A DNA stretch of 64,000 nucleotides from Neurospora tetraspora (taxonomy: Eukaryota > Ascomycota > Sordariomycetes > Sordariales > Sordariaceae), in NCBI RefSeq assembly GCF_033439725.1, contig NW_026944383.1, forward strand, positions 6,014,001 through 6,078,000. Reading direction: 5' to 3'. Positions 1 to 12,829 of this stretch are shown here, piece by piece. Below the pieces are notes generated by a model. The model did no database searches. It worked only from the letters and a program-made list of their open reading frames with translations, and had not been told where the DNA came from. How positions within the stretch are numbered: the stretch's first letter is position 1; each line of letters starts with the position of its first letter. The translations under genes were made by a program, and so were the position numbers.

Positions 1-3000
1 CTTTACCTCACTGGACTGCATGATTCAGTCTTTGTTTCTGAGACGCCGCAGGAGGTGAGCAAGCACTAGATTGGAAATATCAAAGCCACAAGAAAAGTAT
101 CCCAACAGCCGAGTAGTGAGAGAGACACTCTTGTTGTAAAACCACTTACCGGAGAGACCGTCTCCCTAAGAGTGTCGCTGAAGTTGCGGTGCAGTGAGTG
201 CAATACAGAGCAACAGTCATCCAACCTCAAGTTGCTCCCGTCGAGGTCGTCACTACACGGCGGCCGGCTTGCAAAGTGACGGTGACGCAGATCTCTCAAT
301 TCTAAGTATCCTGCTATTACCCCAGTCAGGTCGGTCAAGACAGGAGGAATGTTCCTTCCCTTTCCCTATCAACTTGATCTTCAGGTTCTTCCAATTCGTT
401 AATCTAATATCTGCAGTGCAGGAAGGTCGCTCTTGCTTCAGGGAGGAGCACAGAATTGGGCCTCAGCTGGCGGGAGAGAAGCACGGCGGCTGGAAAGCGG
501 GATTCTCTGCGTCACCACACGCCCCTTCCATCACCCTAACCACTCACGAACTCTCCATCTCGCTCAACATCCTCTCACCAGCGGCCCCGCGTGGCAAAAA
601 GGAAAAGGATTATGGAAAAAAGAAAACAAGATTCACAGTAGTACGGCACTATTACTCTCCTCGGGAACGAACACGGAGGATGTTGTCGACACGCGAAACA
701 ATCCCAGTTTTGCTCGAAAGAAATATCGCGACGTGCAACCGAGTCGAACACGGGGCCTCTTCGAGGTCGGACCGGACGGGAGGTACGGCACACTGAAGAG
801 ACCCTCAATGGGACGGAGATCCTGCCAACTGGACCTGGATTGATCGCTTATAAGCTGAGGGCAAGTGCGGCAGGCGCAGTTATTTCTAGATTTCGTCCGA
901 TGGCGGTTGCCCTCTGACGGGAGTTAATGAATGTCAGTACACGACGTTCATACAACTGTACAGCGTATTCGGGAAACTCAGGACGGGAGTGTCGTATGAA
1001 GGTCGGACGTGACTTGCATCAGGACCCGTCAGGAGGTTGTCGTTTTCCTCTAGGCCGAGTAATGATTCTCGAAAATGATGAGGTTGGATGTTAAGAATAA
1101 CGTCCAGGTAAGCACGATAATCACTCCGTAGATTCGTACACCAGTCGAACGTTGATACTATGGCGTAGCTTTACGAGAGTAATCCTCGTTCATGTTTCGC
1201 CGCTCTTGCTATGATCCATTCCTACCTAGTGGTTGTAAGCCCTTTATTGACCTTCGTTGTTTAAATGCTCCTGGACGTTTTATCGATCATGCTTTTACGG
1301 CGAATGAATAGAATATGTGCTAGAGTATTCAGTGTCATCAATACCCTCCAGTCCACTCCAACTTCTCGGAAAATCAAGCCTCTGACGAACAGTAAAGAAT
1401 AGGTGACCATAGTCTAGAGGCACTTAAAGCTTGGATGGTCTAAATGTTTCTTAAACATCTTCATTCAAGATCCAAGCCCTAGGCCCCAGACCATAAAACC
1501 CGAGTAGCACTGACCTGTAACCCTGTAAGCAGAATTCACATAAACATAACTTACCGATAAGTCAGAATTAACGCAACACAACACATCACACAGCGAGACC
1601 CAAGGGAACCCCGAAAGGGGGTAATTGGTCTCCCTGCTCCCAAAAATAAACTGCAAAACTCCATCACCGTGAGCATGTGATCGATCACTGTGTAAATGGT
1701 TTGATGACGAAGACCACAAAACAGTGTCGAGTGAGACCAGCTCCAACAAGTCACAAGCCAGCCAGACTGTCACTGTGAAGTGTACAAGCATACGTACGGC
1801 CTCAGACCAGTCTAGACTCCTGGCGTGGCTTTCTCCACGCGCCGATCCGTCCATCCCCAGGACGCCCTCAGGGGGTGTTGTTATACCAACCTACCTCTTT
1901 GTATGAAGACCTACCAGCACAGCGTTTGAGGGGCCCGTTTTGAGAGTCTCTAGGTATGCCGTGGCGTAAATACCACCGTTATCTCTTGCCCGGCTCGGTG
2001 ATCAACGTTCCCCCCCACGCTGTTTCACTCAATCTTAACCGAAAGCCTTCGGCCAGGTGGCTCTCCCTCCACCAGAGCCGCACGGGTGGACGACCCGGTT
2101 CGGTGATGACCATCCGTCCTCGCCATGGTCAAAGTGCCGAATCACTGGGTGATTATGTGGATCAAAGCGCATTTCGCACCGTTGGTAATGCGTCTGGTCG
2201 GAACCGAAAAGAGAAGGTAGATGTGTCGATGGTGTAGTACAGTATTGACTAGTCGTGTGATTGCCGTCCTGGTAAAGTTTTGGGCATCAATCACTAGACT
2301 AGTCCATCCCGCCTGGTTGGTTCTCGAGATCTCGCGACAAACACTGCTGTGAAAGTTGACCTGGGCAAGTTATTTTCGGTTATTAGATGTGGCCATTGTT
2401 CAAGCCACCACTTAATGCCTGTTCTTCTCTTCCTTCGTCCTCTCATGATACCTTTGTCTGTTTCGTGGGTGTATCTCGTTGGCTCGTTTCCAACAGCGGT
2501 AGCAGAGGCCCGTTCCCTCGGCCTAGGATGGACACAGACGTTGAGCCACTGCCAGGCAAAAGCATGTGGACGCGCTCTACCTTTACGCTCGAGACAAGCA
2601 TCTCCATACACTCGGTCCGTTCCGCAACCTGGTTGGCGAAGGATCTGACTTGCCCCTTTTATCCGCTCCACCAGATGGCAAGGCAGCAGGGGCAGCTGCT
2701 TGGTTGACGAGTCAACATCGTGGGTGTTACTCGCCATCGGGCCCAGGTGAGGTACCTCAATCACCCCGCGATCCTACACTCTACATGCCATGACTCCAGT
2801 CCCTATCAAGCCGACCTGTAACAGACCGAATACCAGCGAGAACAACTTGTCCATGGCCCCAGCTTGGGAAAGTCGGGACGCAGTCACTGTCCTGGCGCGG
2901 GGTGGATTGTCCATCAAGCCAAAGAAATCCCCGCACATCCCGACGCCCTTCCAACCTCTCAGCCAGTCCTTGACGTGGAAAGCCTTCGAAGGCCCATGTG

Positions 3001-6000
3001 CCTCTCTTTTAGCCGGCCGTGACTCTTCAAGTGGCCCGTAATACGCGCAACGAGAGGTTATCATCACCTAATTAACTCCCTCAAGAGGGAATGTCCCCGT
3101 TGCTCAAAGGTGGGCTAGACCATTGCGGCGGTGGGGTCTCGACGCATCTTGGGGCTCCGGCATGCGAGAATCCGAAACATAAGGAGGGGATAGTTGAGGG
3201 GTTGGGCTCTGCTGAGGGTGGCGATACTTTGATCGTGGTATGGTCTTCACAGCTCGACAGGGTTCGACGGTAGGACGAGGATTAGGAGGGGAAGGAAGAG
3301 AAGAATGGAGGAAAGAATATCATTTGCAAATCCGCTCTGAACCGGATGAACTCGAGAGGGGGTGCTGCTAGGACAAAGAGGGAACTATTGACTTCGAGAG
3401 GGATTCCCATCGAGCCAACCAATGGAGAGAAGCTCGCAGTTTTGATGGTCAGTCCAAGATAACACGGGAGGGAACCAAGTCATTTCGCATCAGTGGTCAA
3501 ACGAGGTCCATGTGATGACTGGAAAACTTCGAAGAGCCAGAGTTTGAACCTCGGAATCCCTCGGAATCCCTCGAGTGTCCTTCGGTCGAGATAGAATGGT
3601 GGGGGTGTTCCCTTCATGGCAGGCAAACAAGTGACAGAATTTTCAAGACAGTCTTGGAGGGCGAGGGGCTAAGAGATGGCCACCTGGTGACGGAAGGATA
3701 GCGGCACATAGCCACTAGGATGGACTGATGGTATCATCGCCTTGCCACAGGAGGCCACCCATGGCTGATAGCTGCAGTCCAGAGAGGGAAAGCCTTGGGG
3801 GGTACCGGTGTCGGATGTCAATCTGATGTTTAAATATGGAGAAACAGGAGACCAAGTGTGCGTAAGAGAGGGAAGAAGGGTAAATCCGTCACTTGAGCCT
3901 GGCTGAGGAGGGATCTCGCCTCTCTCTGTAGGCACATGTGCTCTCGATGAAGACCAGCTGCTGACATGGATGGATTCCCAGCGGGGACAGGTCATCCTGC
4001 ATTGGCGATTCGAGAAGAGCCCACCTCGGTACCTGAGCAGTTCGACGCCATTCCATTCGATGAGTTGGCCAAGTGGTCCGCCAGAGGGTCTGCTGAATCG
4101 GCATGACGAGTCGATGATTCGGGTATGGTTCGTTGACCGCCAGTCGTAGGATCCAATCAAGGAAGGAGCTCAAGTACAGCTCCTGGCCAGCCTTTCAGCC
4201 GACGAGGCCAGACTAGAGAAGTTTCTGTGGCCTTGGAAGTTTCAAGGCTTTGCAATGTTCCATGGCACAGAGCAAGAAATTCCGAAGGATCTGCCTAGAT
4301 TCGTTCCCATCAAAGGCGCATACGAACATAGGATCTGACAACACCGACTCTGGACCACTAGGGCCTCTCTCAGCACTGAGTTCGAGACTAGACAAGTGAT
4401 GAAACAAAAGAAATAGGCACGCGTTTGCGGTCCACGCACAAGATATGCAGTCGATGCTATTTTTGCAGTGGGATGGGAGGACGTTTCAAGTCACTTTAGC
4501 GTATCCATTACTCACCTTCATTTTCGTCATTGTTTTAGGAGGATCTCAGGGCACTATGTCGGATATTCACCGTCTTTCTCCCTCTTGTGGATGGGGCGTT
4601 GTGTTGTTTCTCGGTCTCAGCTACTCCAAAGAAGAGCGGACGACGCCGAATCTCATGCCGAATGGATCGAAAACAGCATCGAGGCCCTAAATGCCATGAA
4701 TGCGCATCATACAGATCGTCCGGGAGAGCGATCATGCTTCCGCGAGCCATGTCTTCCCGTCGACCTTTTGTTGGAAATCTCGCGGTTGCGCGCGTGGGTT
4801 CCAATACTATCGTCTGCGGTCGAGTAATGCTAATGATGATGGGAGTCACCCCCGGCTACGTCCTCAACACGCATCCTAAAAGGGAACCACGCCAGTGCAA
4901 AACAGGCGATAGTGCAGGTCCATTACCCCTGACCTCCCGCGCCCAGCAGGGGCAACTGGTGAAAAGCTATGACGGCAGTGGAGCTTCCATTGCGTTGGCA
5001 GCAACTAGGGCGTGTTGCGTGCATTGAAAGGAGGCATCGTTGTCTCTAAACCTCTTCAGCTTCCGAATATCACCGCGCGGTAGGATTTCGGCCAAGTACA
5101 ACAGAATAATGTTCCTGCATGAAACAATGAGCACCTGTTCCTTTGATTGTTCGTATCGCATGTCTTGAAAGCGACATGTCCAGTTCTTCAAACACGCTCC
5201 AGCGAGGAGATAAGGAACGTGATCGCAAATCTTCCTGGATGTTGGTGTTGCAGTCACAACGCCAAGGAAGGGAATCACCGATATGTACCTCTAGGGATGA
5301 CCATGGAGACCGGTTCCTAGGAGTGATCCGTCAAGCACACGTTCGTCGTCCCGAGAGATTGCTTCCAAACGGCACCAGATCCCAGTGCTTTCTTTCTGAG
5401 GGTAGTAGGGCCCGCCGCTCTTGGACCGGTGAGTTCTTAGATAGTACCGGTCATGGTGTGGGTGGTGTGTTGAGCATATGTGTAGGGCCCTATTCAGGTC
5501 TTGCCGCCTAGAACTCATTAGAGGATCGGCTTATGGTAAGAGCCATGAATCAATGTCGGCCATGTACAGGCCAAGAGAAGGTTGGAAAGAAACAACCTAT
5601 CAGCCCGCAACAGATGGGTAGTTGTTCCCCTGGGAAGGGTATGATATGTGAGCAGGGAACAGCCACGTGCCAATTAGATCTAAGACATGGTCGCCACAGA
5701 GCCTCTTTCACATATGATAGACTGCGTATGCGAATGCCGTTGACCATTCTGGAGCGCGTTAGGCAAATGGATCCGGAAACTCGATGTTTGGGGACAGGCG
5801 GATGTTCGTCCCGTTTCGGCGTTGACGATCCGGGCGGCTTATGGTTTCGATAACCGTGTTGCAGGGCAATCTGGAACTGCAAATTCCGAAATAATTGGTA
5901 CAGGCACCAGAGATCATCTGTTGTCGTTCAGTCCTTATCGAACCCGTACCTGTCTCGATAGCCGAACGTATAACCCTGGTAATGGGCTATTGATAGGAGG

Positions 6001-7093
6001 TCGGCCACCGCGAGGCCACTTTGGATCGTCTGCTTCTTATCTTATTTGTATCAGTCGACATAGCGATGCCATAGTAATTATAGTGCGGTTTGCAGATATA
6101 GGCTAAATCTTTGTTTGGAAGTTGATTCCTGAAGGAGCTTGAACATGAAAAGGGATAGTATCAGGTTGAGCTTTGGTAACCAGTGTCCAGTGCATTGTTG
6201 GATCGGGGGTGCGTGTATCGGGGTCAGCGCTGCAAAAGCTTCTCTTCGCTGACCGATTGTTGCCGGTGCATACCATACTTTCATTGGGTGCGTCTCCTTT
6301 GTGGGCGAGCTCCATCCGATGTTCTTTGACTTGTCCAGCTTGTCTGCAGCGGTGTCTTCATCCGAATCTGAAACAGCAGCTTGACGACGTTCGCCGTGCT
6401 GGCGAAACACGGCGTCGTCCTGTAACCTGCCAAGCGTCCGCGTCGACGAATATCATGATGTTTTGCGTTTTCGCTGACAACGATGACATTCCATTCCCGA
6501 TCCAGATCGGACGGACCGGCTCGGCGCGGTACGGCCACCGCCACAGGGCTGCAGAGGCGACAATAAGGGTCCCTGAGCTGATGGATATCGGAGAGTTGCC
6601 GGCCTAGTCTTAGCAAATGGGTTGCTCCACCACCGAAGACAGAAAGGCACCAGATTTCGGGCCTCTGCATTGTGTTCCAATCCTCCGGAAGGAGTGAATA
6701 AACAACCTCGAGATCTGATCATCTGCAGTTTGTATGTTTGGGGACAAGTCGAGATGGACACCTAGATATCTCCGTCCAGACACATCTCCGGTCGAACAAA
6801 CGCTGAACTGGTTCGTGTTCATCATCGTGCCAATTGGCAAGAAGGCCCAAATCTTTCCGATAGACGCTCGCTTCGTAGCCATTGATGCTATCTATGCAGC
6901 AGCCGACATTGCTCATAACCATTCGTAGGCTGTGAAAGGCGAGGGAAACCGCCGCGGTGCCAACCCTGACCTGCCTCAGACGACGGCAGCCATTTCTCTT
7001 TCCTTTTTTGTCTTTTGGGAAGATGGTGCCATGTAGCCTGCGGCGCGGCGGCAGGTGTGCGCATTGCACGTCAGCACGCCGGCAGCATGCTAA
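1..7093. other. gene-poor stretch, no supported gene
   Basis: No open frame here is long, motif-bearing or extendable with good splice sites. Base composition is near balanced, so this is not a strongly AT-rich RIP-destroyed block. Several short plus-strand frames between about 3.96 and 4.83 kb read like coding sequence but are broken up; they are listed separately. Small non-coding transcripts or fast-evolving genes cannot be excluded by eye. Confidence 0.5.
3966..4827 (+). pseudogene. coding-like scraps in three frames, unrecognised
   Basis: Three consecutive plus-strand segments have protein-like composition. 3966-4106 is a 46-codon frame from an ATG (contains EQFDAIPFDELAKWSA). 4153-4338 is an open segment with EARLEKFLWPWKFQGFAMFH. 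4635-4827 is an open segment (contains AEWIENSIEALNAMN and then LPVDLLLEISRLRAW, which faintly resembles the start of an F-box). They lie in different frames, and the only intron-like joins I can draw are too short or have poor donors. This could be the remains of a decayed gene, or chance. I do not recognise a family. Confidence 0.2.
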
Positions 7094-7159
7094 GTGAGCT
7101 GGTACCAGCGTTCAAACCAAAACAAAATACGTAAAACAAAACAAAACAAAAAAAAAAGA

Positions 7160-7429
7160 CAAAACAAAACAAAACAAAACAAAACAAAACAAAACAAAAC
7201 AAAACAAAACAAAACAAAACAAAACAAAACAAAACAAAACAAAACAAAACAAAACAAAACAAAACAAAACAAAACAAAACAAAACAAAACAAAACAAAAC
7301 AAAACAAAACAAAACAAAACAAAACAAAACAAAACAAAACAAAACAAAACAAAACAAAACAAAACAAAACAAAACAAAACAAAACAAAACAAAACAAAAC
7401 AAAACAAAACAAAACAAAACAAAACAAAA
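7160..7429. repeat. (CAAAA)54 microsatellite
   Basis: 270 bases of the pentamer CAAAA in tandem, 54 copies with no interruption visible, preceded by an imperfect A-rich run with further AAAAC units (about 7123-7159). Because the pentamer is not a multiple of three but is free of stops in several frames, it produces long artificial frames on both strands. The lack of any substitution suggests a recently expanded or actively maintained array, unless it is an assembly product. Confidence 0.97.
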
Positions 7430-7780
7430 GGGGTGTGAATGCAGATAAAACGGCTGGGACGGTTTTGCCAAAGCACATAAAAGATTTGACCCATGGTTCT
7501 GATCATTAGAAGGGGTAGATTTTGGCCGTCGAAGCCGGTCTTTTCTACGCCAGCAACCTCGATAGTGACCTCAAATCGTATCTGGTCAACAAACGCAGGG
7601 TAAAAAGTCTGCTCCCGACGGCCCGCTAGCACTACTTGTATTTGTAGCAGTTCTTGAAAATGGTGTATTTATCTACGCGTTTCTATTGTGTAATCGTGCT
7701 GATTCGGCCAGGTGTATCGTGTAATTACCGTATTCCGGCTCTTGGCATGCTTGGGGAAATAAAACAAAACGTGCCTTGTT

Positions 7781-7830
7781 ATATAAAACAAAACAAAACG
7801 GTCAAAAAGAAATTTTGTTTTGTTTTATAT
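7781..7830. repeat. perfect 18-bp inverted repeat (AAAAC word)
   Basis: Arms 7781-7798 (ATATAAAACAAAACAAAA) and 7813-7830 are exact reverse complements around a 14-nt loop. The arm is made of the same AAAAC unit as the long array 350 bases upstream, and another AAAACAAAAC copy lies at 7761-7770. It would form a stable hairpin in single-stranded DNA or RNA. Confidence 0.9.
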
Positions 7831-8913
7831 TGATCACTGGCTGGTACCAATGCCAGCCTGTTCGTCGGTGTCATACAGAATGCCCCATCCCGTTTCTGCA
7901 AGCACACGACACAGTCCGGAATCCATGACCGCGGGAGAATCGGCGAGTGGTCGGTATTTTGTGCCTTGCTGCTAGCATGGCATCGGCCTCCTCCCGGGTC
8001 TCGCCAGCTACGTGGAGCCCGATATGCAGGAGACACGGAAATAGTATCGGCGACCACAACCGGCCGCTTCACCACCATCAACGGGGGTCTTTTGGGCCTT
8101 CCGTCAATCACCTTTTGTTCGAGGGTTGCCGAGTTACAGGTCAACTTCCAGCCCCGGAAGGAAGGCGGATGTACTGCGTAGTGATCTTGGTGTGGATGCA
8201 TATTTTCAGACATTCAAAACTTTATCAGGCGTTTGTGACTGGTGCCCCTTTTATTGTATTCAGAAGGCCAGATGTCGAGAACCTGAAGTTTCGGCCGCTT
8301 TCGTGTTCAAACAGCCCGAGCTATGAGTTGGTGTTAAGGACTGTCGATTAACAGACTTAAAGAGCTTCACAAAGCCGACAACTCAGGCTCCGGCCCGAAC
8401 ACCCTTGGTTCCGTTGATTGGCGAAAAACGGTGTTGTGTTCCGTGCGGGAAGAAAGTGTTCTGTTGGTCCGCAGCCTGAGCATGTCTGCCTACTTCCCGC
8501 AGATAGAGTATTTCTGGTACCGTACAATTGATGATACAATCTCGATGAGTGAATTGGGTCATTGAGAATCTTGGTTGGCTGCCACATTGTCCCAGCATTG
8601 GTTTCTGAGGGTCGTAAAGTGAACTTGGGTTATGCTTCACAGTATGCCCTATCCCCATCCTCTGCAATGCTTGAACCAGTAGATGGCCGCCAAGAGGGAT
8701 GTGCCAGCGTCTGATAACGCTGTTCCCGCTGCTTGTCATGTATGCAATTTCGAATCGAAGACCAAGTCGTATCGTTATCGATCTTTCTTCTTCTTTGTAG
8801 ACAGTACAACAACCGTAATGCTAGTGACAGTCGGTCGAGCCGGTGCCAGCCACTGGTTTGATTGAAACCTCGGCGTGAATCCTGTCCATTTCAAATCGGA
8901 TCATAGTAGCCAA

Positions 8914-8925
8914 GGGGGGGGGGGG
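8914..8925 (+). repeat. poly(G)12 run
   Basis: Twelve consecutive G residues in otherwise unremarkable non-coding sequence. A tract of this length is prone to slippage and to sequencing error. Confidence 0.85.
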
Positions 8926-11900
8926 CAGCTAGGTAACCAAAAACGCAGTGTGCTCGTAGTTCGTGTGAGAGGGCAGACTGAACTCCTTCCTGCCTTTGGC
9001 GTCATAAATTGAGGTTGCCTCCCATCATTACCGATGTCCGGCTCGACCACTTCGTCCATGGTCAGCCACGATACTTCCGCGTTCCTTGAATAAAAGAAGA
9101 GCAGGCATACATCGACGGTTCGTAAATGCCTTTACAACTCGATGTCGTGACTTGACCAGCTTCTCCGTACCAGATACGGCAGTCGAGCAAGGGTCGGGAC
9201 CTTGAATTAAGAATCCTCATAGCCATCATATGCGCCATACGCATTGGGCTAAAGTCGAACAGACGGGATAGGTTGGTACGTCCCTGAGTGGCACCTCTTT
9301 TGCATGTTGAACTCGGTGAAAACCTCCCGTCCTGCGCCCGCCGAAGCGAAAGGGCCATGTAGTATATCGGGATCTCCATTGATGAAGCGCAAGAGGGAAG
9401 GGAAAACAACGTAAGGCGGATTTCTTGGCGCAACCTGATGGGCAGAGAAAGTTGTTATCATGCATACAACATCGCTGAACGACCTAGCAATCTGCTGCGA
9501 ATGCAAGATAGGCGACTTTGATGGTTTTTTTTTTTCTTTCTTTCCGGATTGTGTCATGCTCGAACAAGATGTACCTGCATGGGCCGGCAACATTCATCAC
9601 TCCCATCCTGATTTCGACTTGCTTTGCAACATGGAGGTTTGAGGACCGATAGGCGTAGGATTAACATTCTGTCGAGAGAGGGATAAAGGGGATCAGACGA
9701 TGAAAACCGGCACCACGTTAAATTGTAGGCACCATCGCTTCGTTTTTCTCTCCAACATACCGTCCGTGCGCAAGACTTTGGACAGAGGTCGGGCAAGCTG
9801 GCTAACCGTGCACCCGTGTCTTGGTGTGCCGTTGTACCTGGGTACCACTCCACGACAATCTTGGGACACCAGTGGGAAACCGTTATGAACAAGATCCTTG
9901 GAAGGTTGAGGCTTGTGTCCGCGGCTGTCCGCCCGAGTCACCCTGGCTCGCCCAGCTCATGAACCCGCACTTCTCGAAGGATTATCCTGGGACCGTAGCA
10001 TCGTCATGTCAAGCCACCCCGTTCGTTTGCCGGGACCCTTTTTTGGTCTTCATGATCCAGGAACGCTGCAATACGCACCATGTTCCATGGAACGTTGGTG
10101 CAACCGATAATTTCACCTGGTTTGGCTCGCCGGCTTCGTCTTTCCAGTGCGCTTTGGTATTCATGGTCCTTTTCATCAAGCCGAGGCCGGAAACTTTGTT
10201 GGAAGTTGGCGTGATATCCTTTCATCTCGTTCTTGCTCCTCATTTTGAGGCTCGACCCGATCCGCCGTTCAGGGCCGTTCTATTAGTGCGTAGTTCCTAC
10301 GTAGCTAGTGGTTACAACCCCCGGCGTAGCACGGAGCTACCCCGTTCTAACCAGCACGAGCCATGCGCGCCGAGAACGCTGTTAACTGTATGTACCGGCA
10401 CACCCTGGGCTGGATCCACATTGCCGAAGCACCCTTAGGCTGAGAACCTTTTGCTGACTCGCTTTTAATATGTATCACCGGCGAAGTGCTGACGGAGAAT
10501 ATGGAAGTAAACACACTATGACGGTCAAATACTGTGTAAAGCTCGTCGTAAACGATAGAGAGGATATGTCTGTGAAGAAGTTGCAGCAAGGGAAACCAGT
10601 GACGAGCTTTGAGGGCACCGTTCGGGTAGCGAGAAAATTGGTTGAGCATCGTAAGCAGGTACACTGTGTGCGAAGCTAGATGGTGTGGAGAGTATCGGAG
10701 CGAATCGATCGTCGATGGAAGCCCATGATTGACGAATGCTTAGTCGGCTGTGAGCCAAAATAGTATCTTTGGTACATCCAAGACCGGAATGGATGGTAAA
10801 AGTTTTGCCGGACAGCAAATGAGTTGTTCAGGATCTCCGCCGTCATCCGAATGCCTTCACACACCGTTTTGTGAACAACGTACAGTTGTAGGATGATGGA
10901 CTGACGAATTCCAGGCTGAGCCCTGTCGGTGAACAGTAAATCAGGAGTGTGTCGAGCTCGGTATGGCCCGAGCCGTGTCGCACCTGTTCCGGAATCGGCT
11001 TGAGGGTCACCGCCAGGATTGGTATGTACACCGCAGTCAGGGGAACACCTAGGTGGAGGGCCTACGTGTAGCAGGCCGACCCTGTGAACGTTGTGCTATC
11101 ACATTCCAGTGTCGTCCAGATTTTCTTGTACGGCCAAGTAGCAATCAGGTACTTGCCTGCTCGCTGACAGTGGTAGTGGACCACGGGCACGACTCCGCAT
11201 GTCCGTTCAAGCTATTTTAACGCCTCGCCGTTGTTTCGTATAGGCATCGTACAACAGCTGGGCTGTCGACGGCTCGTCACCACCTATGCCGCGGCTGGCC
11301 TTGTCGCTGGCCTCGTAAGGAATCCGCAGCTGTAGTGTACGGTGAGGATCACGTCCACTGTCTATTCATTGTCAGGTACCTGTGTACGGCGGGGTAGGTG
11401 GCCGCTGAACAGCAAATTGGACGCTGCATTAAAGTCCACTCACCTTGCTGTAGGGTCTAGGTTGTTAAGTCTTGCTCAACCGTAAGCCCTCTTCCAAGGG
11501 TCTCCATGTCTCCCATGCCTGGGGGGAAAAATATAATCTCTAGGCGATTCGCGGACTGCAAGATGCGCACAGTACAGCGCTATCGCGGAGGACACTGGGG
11601 CTTGGGCTCAAGCCATCGCGTTCTGTTGCCGAACAGCAGCTTGTGGTGCGAATGGTGAGGCCGGAAAGATAATGGATAGCAAGAACAAGATTGGAAAGAA
11701 TAGGGGAGATATCATTGGCCCAGATGAGAGGAAGTGCTCGAGCCATCTCAGGCATGACAGACACTCCAGAGTCCAGTCCAGGGTCCTTGGAGGGGAAGAC
11801 TGGACTGCTTTTGGCATGTGGATGGCGGGAGACGTTGTTGACATTTAGATTGAGGTGGTATTTGGTGGTGGTAGTTGGTGGTGAGCGGCATCCCATTCCA

Positions 11901-12829
11901 CGCCTGGGCGGGGGATTGAGTTCTGACTTCGGCTTCATGGCGGCTTCATCTTGCAGCATCGCCCGTTCCATTGCCGTTGGGGTCCTGGACGGGCAGTGTG
12001 GGTGCAGTGTGTGGCCGTCCGTATCTCGATGGTCGCCGTCCATGGCCGCGCAACCTGGAATCGCTGTAGATGTCTGCATGTGGATGTGCAGGATGTCCAG
12101 AGCTCGCAGGGTTGCGACTGGCCGAATGGCAGATGAATGTCGTAGTGAGCGCTCTCGGTGATGCAGAGAGGTGCAGTGCTAGAGTGGCAGAACCGCAGAA
12201 GGGGAAGTGGTGAGGGTTGTGCGAATGGGACCATTGCTCTTGCACAATCTGTGAACGGCAGGTTCCGTTTCCCTTGTAGGTTTGGTTTGAGGAAGGCACC
12301 TCACTGTGTACGGTACCTGCACTTGCTACACGCACGCCCCTCCTCTTACCGTTTTCGAATGGCCCGTGCCACCCCGACCTTGGCACTCAGATGGAGGGGC
12401 ACTTGAAAAAGTTGGAGAGAAAAAAGGTGAGAGATGAATTAATGAGCTCTCTAAACTCTTTTGCCTGTTTCGAAACACAAGGCTACCTTTCCTCCTCTTG
12501 ACTAATCTTGAGATTCGATGATCAATCAGAGTGTCACGGTATGTACACAGAGGGTCTACCTAGCATGTAACGGAGCGCCTTGAGCACTGCGATGAATACT
12601 TCATGACTGCGTGTTGTCCCCGACTCGCAGGTTTGCAGTCTGTTACGCCGTCGACAACTCGCCGTTCTGGCCGCAGATTCGTCGAGTCCACGATGCAGAA
12701 TCGGGACAACCAAAAGCATTCTAGTCCAGAACGGGACTGGTCTGGGGAAGGGGTTAGGTAAGGACTCCACTAAACCAAAAGTTTTAGACCTCTGAGGAAG
12801 CAGCAGCGATGAGCAGAAACAGACAGATC

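Larger units (their letters stand above)
7430..12829. other. gene-poor stretch, no supported gene
   Basis: Contains the AAAAC hairpin at 7781-7830, a 12-base G run at 8914-8925 and a T-rich tract near 9523-9541. Open frames such as 9821-10438 (+) and 11540-12079 (-) carry no recognisable motif and lack convincing splice or start context. Nothing else can be supported. Confidence 0.5.

Noticed and set aside
7071-7632. Frames up to 180 codons across the CAAAA array (repeated FVLFC or KQNKT)
   Set aside because: They are produced by the pentamer repeat itself, which has no stops in several frames on both strands.
9249-9593. Minus-strand frame with a protein-like run (PPYVVFPSLLRFINGDPD)
   Set aside because: No family recognised, no convincing introns to extend it, and two other minus-strand frames overlap it.
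9821-10438. 205-codon plus-strand frame
   Set aside because: No motif, no leader-like start context, and the opposite strand is open over part of the same stretch.
11540-12079. 179-codon minus-strand frame, with long overlapping frames on both strands
   Set aside because: Low-complexity composition, no motif, and several overlapping alternatives; probably chance in GC-balanced DNA.
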